From positions 682,001 to 746,000 of the forward strand of contig NZ_JMKS01000005.1 in assembly GCF_000685865.1 (NCBI RefSeq): a DNA stretch of 64,000 nt, in the 5' to 3' direction. Position numbers and translations under genes: made by a program. The stretch comes from Exiguobacterium antarcticum DSM 14480 (GTDB lineage: Bacteria; Bacillota; Bacilli; Exiguobacteriales; Exiguobacteriaceae). The notes beneath the pieces were generated by a model. The model was not told where the DNA came from. It saw nothing but the letters and a program-made list of their open reading frames with translations, and searched no databases. Each line of letters starts with the position of its first letter. The stretch's first letter is position 1. Below are positions 59,985 to 64,000 of this stretch, piece after piece.

Positions 59985-61721
59985 ATGTCGGTCACCGCAC
60001 CCCGTTGGCATCTCGCATCACTATACTCGAACGAGGATGTCACACGTACGTTAGAAAGTATACAAGAAGGGATCAAGCGACTTCAAAACGATCCAGGAAC
60101 GTTTCGATCACAATTGATGGTGTTTCAGGATCTTATGAAGCAGTCGGAAGAAGTGAATGATTTCGTGTACTGTCTCTATGCAGAAGACGTCTCACAGAAA
60201 GATATCATCGATTTACTAGAGCAAACGGAAATATTGCAGGCCGATCTCCGCGGGATGAAGACCGCGTTTGAGGAGCGGTTACAGAAGTTGTCGGAAGACG
60301 AGTGGACAGAGTTACGGAGTGGAGAGACTGCATCTTATTATCTAGAGGAGCGTCATGCCATCATGGACCGTCGATTACCACCGGAACAGGAACAATTGAT
60401 TCAAGCCTTGTCGATCGATGGGTTTGCAGCGTGGGAACAGCTCTACGAACAACGGTTCATGGGACTGCGGATTCCAATCGATGGACAAGAGGTCACGATT
60501 GGGCAGGCACTCTACGAAGCGACGCACGGTGTGACGCGGACATCCCGGCAACAAGCCGCAACGGCCATCATGAAGATGTGCGAAAAAGAGAGCGATACGT
60601 TTGCACTGATGCTGAACCGGATTGCTGGATTTCGACTTCATGTATATGCGAAACGGGGATGGGATGATCTTTTGACCGAGTTATGTGAACAAAATCGGAT
60701 CAAGCGAACGACACTTGAAGCGATGCTTTCAGCCATCGATCAACATCAGTCTTTGTTTCAGTCCTATTATGCGCGGAAGATCCGTCTTGCTAATGTTGTC
60801 ACACCACAATGGCATGACCTGGAGGCGAATACGTTTTCATCAGCCCGGCATATTTCCTACACGCAAGCACAAGAACTCATCCTGAAACAATTCAGGCGGG
60901 TGTCTTCTCAGCTGTCGACGTTCACAAAAAAATTGTTTGATGCCGGCTGGGTCGATGCCGAAAATCGTCCGAACAAATCAGAAGGCGGATTTTGTGCCTC
61001 GTTCCCCGTCGCCAAGGAAAGCCGGATCTTCATGACGTATCGCGGCGCCTATCAGGACGTCGTCACGCTGGCGCATGAGTTGGGTCACGCCTACCATAAT
61101 TCATTGCTGCATGATCTTACGTTCTTCAATCAGATCAAAGGAACGAGCATCGCCGAGACCTCCTCGACCTTCATGGAGAATTTGGTCCTTGATGCTGTCA
61201 TCGAGGAGTCGGAACAGGAAGAGCGCCTCGCCATGCTTGAAATCAAGATTCAAGAAGGATTGAAGTATGTCGGAGTCGTTCCCAGTCTGTTTCGTTTTGA
61301 GCAACGGTTTTATACGGAACGGAAACAAGGGCCGGTTTCGAGCGTTCGGTTGTCGGAACTGTTACTCGAAGAGGAGATGCATCATTACGGCGATGTCTTA
61401 GCGGAGTCGGCTCCTTTCAAATGGATCTATGCCAGTCACCTCTATAATACCCGTTTAGCATTCTACAACATTCCCTATACAGTCGGTTACTTGCTGAGCA
61501 ATCAGTTGTACACGAAGGTCAAACAATCAACGGCGGCGTTCGAAACACAATTTGAACCATTGTTGCGTACATCAGGACAAGCAGCGATTGAAGAGCTGGT
61601 CGAACGTCATATCGGTGGTGATCCGGAGTCCTTCGTTTTTTGGCAACAGGCACTTGAACCGTTGCTTGGCGCAATCGGGATGTATCTGAGCGAGACGGAA
61701 GCGCTTGTTCCTGTCGATTGA
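59985..61721 (+). CDS. M3 family oligoendopeptidase
   Basis: A 578-residue cytoplasmic zinc peptidase of the M3 (oligoendopeptidase F) group. The zinc site is LAHELGHAYHN, with the distal glutamate in KGTSIAETSSTFMENLV about 25 residues later; the late RLAFYNIPYTVGYLLSNQ segment is typical. It degrades short peptides inside the cell. The length is near that of PepF-related M3B enzymes. AAAGGAGG precedes the ATG. rpiA follows after 46 bp with no terminator between them. Confidence 0.93.
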   Translation: MSVTAPRWHLASLYSNEDVTRTLESIQEGIKRLQNDPGTFRSQLMVFQDLMKQSEEVNDFVYCLYAEDVSQKDIIDLLEQTEILQADLRGMKTAFEERLQKLSEDEWTELRSGETASYYLEERHAIMDRRLPPEQEQLIQALSIDGFAAWEQLYEQRFMGLRIPIDGQEVTIGQALYEATHGVTRTSRQQAATAIMKMCEKESDTFALMLNRIAGFRLHVYAKRGWDDLLTELCEQNRIKRTTLEAMLSAIDQHQSLFQSYYARKIRLANVVTPQWHDLEANTFSSARHISYTQAQELILKQFRRVSSQLSTFTKKLFDAGWVDAENRPNKSEGGFCASFPVAKESRIFMTYRGAYQDVVTLAHELGHAYHNSLLHDLTFFNQIKGTSIAETSSTFMENLVLDAVIEESEQEERLAMLEIKIQEGLKYVGVVPSLFRFEQRFYTERKQGPVSSVRLSELLLEEEMHHYGDVLAESAPFKWIYASHLYNTRLAFYNIPYTVGYLLSNQLYTKVKQSTAAFETQFEPLLRTSGQAAIEELVERHIGGDPESFVFWQQALEPLLGAIGMYLSETEALVPVD

Positions 61722-61767
61722 ACTCGCCGGCAATCGGGAATAGATAATTAACGAAGGAGGGGTGCCG

Positions 61768-62466
61768 ATGTATGAACAGGAGAAACGATTGCTGGCGGAA
61801 GCTGCATTGAAGCATGTCAAAAACGGGATGGTTCTCGGACTCGGGACAGGTTCGACGGCCCGTCTCTTCATCGAAGTGTTAGGGAACTGGGTGCAGGACG
61901 GTGGACAGATTCAAGGGGTCGCGACCTCAGACGCAACAGCGGAGCAGGCGAAACAATTAAACATTCCGCTTTTATCGCTTGAAGAAGCAACGCATATCGA
62001 CCTGGTCATCGACGGAATCGACCAAATTGATCGCCAGTTCCAGGTGCTAAAAGGGGGCGGCGGCGCCTTGTTTCGGGAAAAAGTTGTCGCCTTGATGAGC
62101 CGTGAAGTGCTCTACCTCGCAGATGCGTCGAAGTTCGTCCATCATCTCAGTGGACCGTTGCCGGTTGAAGTCGAGCCGTTTGCGGGACCTTATGTCGAGC
62201 AACGTCTGCAGGAGAAACATCTTGTCTTTACGTTACGTCAACAAGACGGACAACTTTTTGTCACGGATGGTGGCCACTTGATTATTGATGTGGATCTAGA
62301 ACGTATACAAGATGTGCGTCATTTCGCACAAGAACTGAAGGGATGGTCAGGTGTCGTCGAGACAGGATACTTTGAACGCCAGCCGGATCACGTCTTGACG
62401 GTGGAGCAGGGGAACGTCCGGCAGCTCGCTCATCCGAATCTGCGGGATGGCGGAGGTCTTGTCTAG
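61768..62466 (+). CDS. rpiA: Ribose 5-phosphate isomerase A
   Basis: A 232-residue enzyme of the non-oxidative pentose phosphate pathway, interconverting ribose 5-phosphate and ribulose 5-phosphate. The phosphate loop is [12 protein letters not shown], with TSDAT, DGIDQID (the usual DGADE motif, changed but with both aspartates kept) and [11 protein letters not shown] holding the catalytic Glu and Lys. The ATG at 61768 lies 7 bases after AAGGAGG; a GTG six bases upstream is less likely. It follows the peptidase gene and precedes a small membrane protein. Confidence 0.94.
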   Translation: MYEQEKRLLAEAALKHVKNGMVLGLGTGSTARLFIEVLGNWVQDGGQIQGVATSDATAEQAKQLNIPLLSLEEATHIDLVIDGIDQIDRQFQVLKGGGGALFREKVVALMSREVLYLADASKFVHHLSGPLPVEVEPFAGPYVEQRLQEKHLVFTLRQQDGQLFVTDGGHLIIDVDLERIQDVRHFAQELKGWSGVVETGYFERQPDHVLTVEQGNVRQLAHPNLRDGGGLV

Positions 62467-62506
62467 CGGGGCAAGTTGATGTTTGAAGCAGAAAGAAGGG
62501 GAACAC

Positions 62507-62764
62507 ATGCGATTACGAAAACGGTATTTGTTTGGTGCCAGTATGCTTGCCGGTGCCGGCCTCTTGTTATTAAAAAAGAAAGAGCCGGCCTCGACCAGCC
62601 ACCTCAAGGAATATTTGTCACATCTGGACGAAGATTTGAGTCCGGATGCGGATAAAGATCCGGATGAAGTCGGGTTGACGAAACTGGATTCGATTTATCG
62701 TGCCGAGTGGCAAGCGAACGGCTATCCACGTTCCAGAAAAGAACTCGAGGATTTAGAAAAATAA
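62507..62764 (+). CDS. Small protein with an N-terminal membrane anchor
   Basis: An 85-residue product with basic residues, one hydrophobic segment (LFGASMLAGAGLLLL, about residues 7-21) and a charged tail with the segment DADKDPDEVGL and the ending GYPRSRKELEDLEK. I do not recognise the family. The ATG at 62507 has AAGGGGAA six bases upstream; the frame extends to 62483 without a site. It is 40 bp after rpiA and ends at a strong terminator. Confidence 0.7.
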   Translation: MRLRKRYLFGASMLAGAGLLLLKKKEPASTSHLKEYLSHLDEDLSPDADKDPDEVGLTKLDSIYRAEWQANGYPRSRKELEDLEK

Positions 62765-62805
62765 ATCACGCCAGCACTCCGGTTCGGGGCGCTGGCGTGA
62801 TTTTA
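62765..62805. terminator. Bidirectional terminator between the anchored protein and DUF350 genes
   Basis: atcacgccagc / gctggcgtgat stem with a 15-nt loop, TTTT on the plus strand; it overlaps the stop of the minus-strand gene. Confidence 0.82.
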
Positions 62806-63207
62806 GTATGTAAGGGAACCGGCGATGATCAATCCGATTGAAATCGATAGAAACAGTAATAACAAACCAACCGCTTCGTTGTTGGCATCAATTTCTTTTG
62901 TCATGCTGAGACGTGGAATGATCAAGTCAGCCAAGTAGAACAAGACGATCTGGAAAACAATCGCAAGCGCTCCCCACAACACCATGTCGAGAATGCTGAC
63001 GGAGTTCGTGATGCTTGAATAAAGAACGATCGCAAGACCAAGGATCCGTCCGCCGAACGCATAGACGGCTGCTTTTTTCCCTTGACGGATCAGCTCCATC
63101 TCTTTTGACTTCGTCGTCACTTCAAACAGGACGACCCCGATTGCTAGCAGGAGTGTTGCGACCCCGATATACGCAAGCGTCGATAAAAACAGTTCACTAA
63201 AACCCAC
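62803..63207 (-). CDS. DUF350 (YjfL-type) membrane protein
   Basis: A 134-residue protein with four hydrophobic helices of the DUF350 (YjfL) family. The pattern is LSTLAYIGVATLLLAIGVVLFEVTT, a short cytoplasmic loop KEMELIRQGKKAAVYAFGG and further helices with SITNSVSILDMVLWGAL. Function is unknown. It starts at GTG 63207 after AGGGGGAAG. The small membrane protein gene lies 12 bp upstream in the same direction, so they are probably one transcript. Confidence 0.88.
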   Translation of the reverse strand: MGFSELFLSTLAYIGVATLLLAIGVVLFEVTTKSKEMELIRQGKKAAVYAFGGRILGLAIVLYSSITNSVSILDMVLWGALAIVFQIVLFYLADLIIPRLSMTKEIDANNEAVGLLLLFLSISIGLIIAGSLTY

Positions 63208-63219
63208 TGTACTTCCCCC

Positions 63220-63396
63220 TTAGGAATGATTTGATTTGTTTCGTTCTTTTCGTTGTTGCCACGAGACATACCCTTCGAGCATCGCACCGACTAAAATCCC
63301 GGCTGAGACGTACAGATAAAAATTATCACCGATGAAGCCGAAGACCAGCCCGAGGATCAGACCGATTAAAATGTAAGGTCCTTTTGTTAATTGCAT
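63220..63396 (-). CDS. Small two-helix membrane protein
   Basis: A 58-residue product with two hydrophobic segments (YILIGLILGLVFGFIG and FYLYVSAGILVGAMLEGYV) and a basic C-terminus. I recognise no family. The ATG at 63396 follows AGGTG by 7 bases; a GTG at 63405 in the same frame overlaps that site. It precedes the DUF350 gene by 12 bp. Confidence 0.7.
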   Translation of the reverse strand: MQLTKGPYILIGLILGLVFGFIGDNFYLYVSAGILVGAMLEGYVSWQQRKERNKSNHS

Positions 63397-63451
63397 CAAA
63401 TTCACCTACCTCACTGTCAAACGTAGCTGATTTTTTCAGATTCGTCCATCC

Positions 63452-64000
63452 CTAATCCGAATGATGTGTCGTCGCCACCTCTTGTTCGATTGAAAAAAGA
63501 GTGACTTGGTTCCGACCATTTTGTTTCGAATGGTAGAGGGCGGCATCGGCATCGGTGACAAGATGTTGGATCTCTGTTGTCGTTTTTGGAAAACTCGCGA
63601 CCCCGAACGAAGCGGTCAACGGCAGAAAGACACCGGTCGATAACTGAAAAGGGGAGGTCGCGATCCGTTCCCGTAACTGTTCTGCGAGAGCGACGACCTT
63701 AGCGATCGTCAGCTGCTCGACGAGAATCGAAAACTCTTCACCGCCGTTTCGGGAGACATACCCGGCATCCGTCACACCATCCCGCAGGCGGGCTGCGAAT
63801 TGACGTAACACTTCATCACCGGCCTCGTGCCCATACGTGTCGTTGACCTGCTTGAAATGATCGATATCAATCGTAATCAAAGCAATTTCGTGTTGGTGTA
63901 GGATGGTTTGTTGTTTCAAGTCATCAAAATGATCCGTGAAGGCACGGAAATTATGTAGACCGGTCAAAAAATCACGTTGAGCCGTCTGTTGTAACGTCCG
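63452..64000 (-). CDS. GGDEF-domain diguanylate cyclase, N-terminus outside window
   Basis: The frame is open from the window edge (64000) to the stop at 63452, giving 182 residues of a larger protein. It holds a complete GGDEF domain: DFLTGLHNFRAF at its start, TIDIDHFKQVNDTYGHEAGDEVL, the active-site NGGEEF motif and ASFGVASFP. The catalytic GGEEF is intact, so it should make c-di-GMP from GTP. There is no RxxD inhibitory site (the position reads GYVSRN). The sensor domain lies beyond the edge. It is the only complete GGDEF domain of this window. Confidence 0.9.
   Translation of the reverse strand, partial: RTLQQTAQRDFLTGLHNFRAFTDHFDDLKQQTILHQHEIALITIDIDHFKQVNDTYGHEAGDEVLRQFAARLRDGVTDAGYVSRNGGEEFSILVEQLTIAKVVALAEQLRERIATSPFQLSTGVFLPLTASFGVASFPKTTTEIQHLVTDADAALYHSKQNGRNQVTLFSIEQEVATTHHSD

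Overview
The window is chromosomal DNA of a low-to-mid GC Gram-positive bacterium of the order Bacillales, most likely Exiguobacterium or a close relative. The support is a gene order recalling the Bacillus subtilis glnA / lexA-yneABC-tkt-yneF / ccdA-ccdC-yneK / citB-yneP-plsY stretch, strong AGGAGG-type Shine-Dalgarno sites with many TTG and GTG starts, LexA and MhqR operators of the Bacillus type, and sigma-B-like promoters. Genus assignment is inference. No rRNA, tRNA, CRISPR array, prophage or intact insertion sequence was seen.

Layout. 1-2.6 kb: end of glnA, a ferredoxin-like protein with a GNAT partner, and azlCD. 2.7-7.2 kb: PTS-type dihydroxyacetone kinase (dhaKLM) facing glpFK, with a cre site before glpF. 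7.2-12.5 kb: SOS block (lexA divergent from yneA-yneB, three LexA boxes), ynzC, tkt, yneF. 12.5-16.1 kb: heterodimeric ABC exporter of BmrCD type. 16.1-19.5 kb: secreted SH3b-3D wall protein, a Spo0E-like peptide, ccdA-ccdC, yneK. 19.6-25.6 kb: accessory stretch with a VOC-S66 fusion, an uncharacterised 337-aa protein, a cysteine-less NsrR-like regulator facing a degenerate flavohaemoglobin-like protein, and an MFS exporter behind a leader-peptide attenuator. 25.7-34.8 kb: prfC, a stress protein, an MBL hydrolase, a nucleobase permease with LysR regulator, RtcB, and small enzymes including a gene broken at an A7 run. 34.8-38.6 kb: MhqR regulon (FMN reductase, ring-cleaving dioxygenase, regulator) with two perfect or near-perfect operators, an esterase, and a sigma-B-type stress protein. 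38.7-47.6 kb: aconitase, double AAA+ ATPase, thioesterase, VanY-like lipoprotein, plsY. 47.7-53.6 kb: DeoR regulator with cutC, a DUF975 membrane protein, a dehydrogenase coupled to an ABC exporter, and a DUF188 protein. 53.6-64 kb: orphan histidine kinase with a degenerate GGDEF-EAL protein, an acidic stress protein, DUF4003, DUF1836, a haemolysin-III family protein, an M3 peptidase, rpiA, small membrane proteins and a GGDEF protein cut by the window end.

The most notable signals are: (1) the paired loss of cofactor ligands in the NsrR-like / Hmp-like divergent pair; (2) the leader peptide, hairpin and terminator before the MFS exporter; (3) a roughly 135-155 bp repeat present three times in 3' regions whose arms differ between copies but stay complementary; (4) the VOC-LD-carboxypeptidase fusion; (5) a tandem GGDEF-EAL protein with substituted key residues in both domains; and (6) three well-matched sigma-B promoters that define a small stress regulon. 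All functional statements come from reading sequence motifs and from memory of the families; no database search was run.
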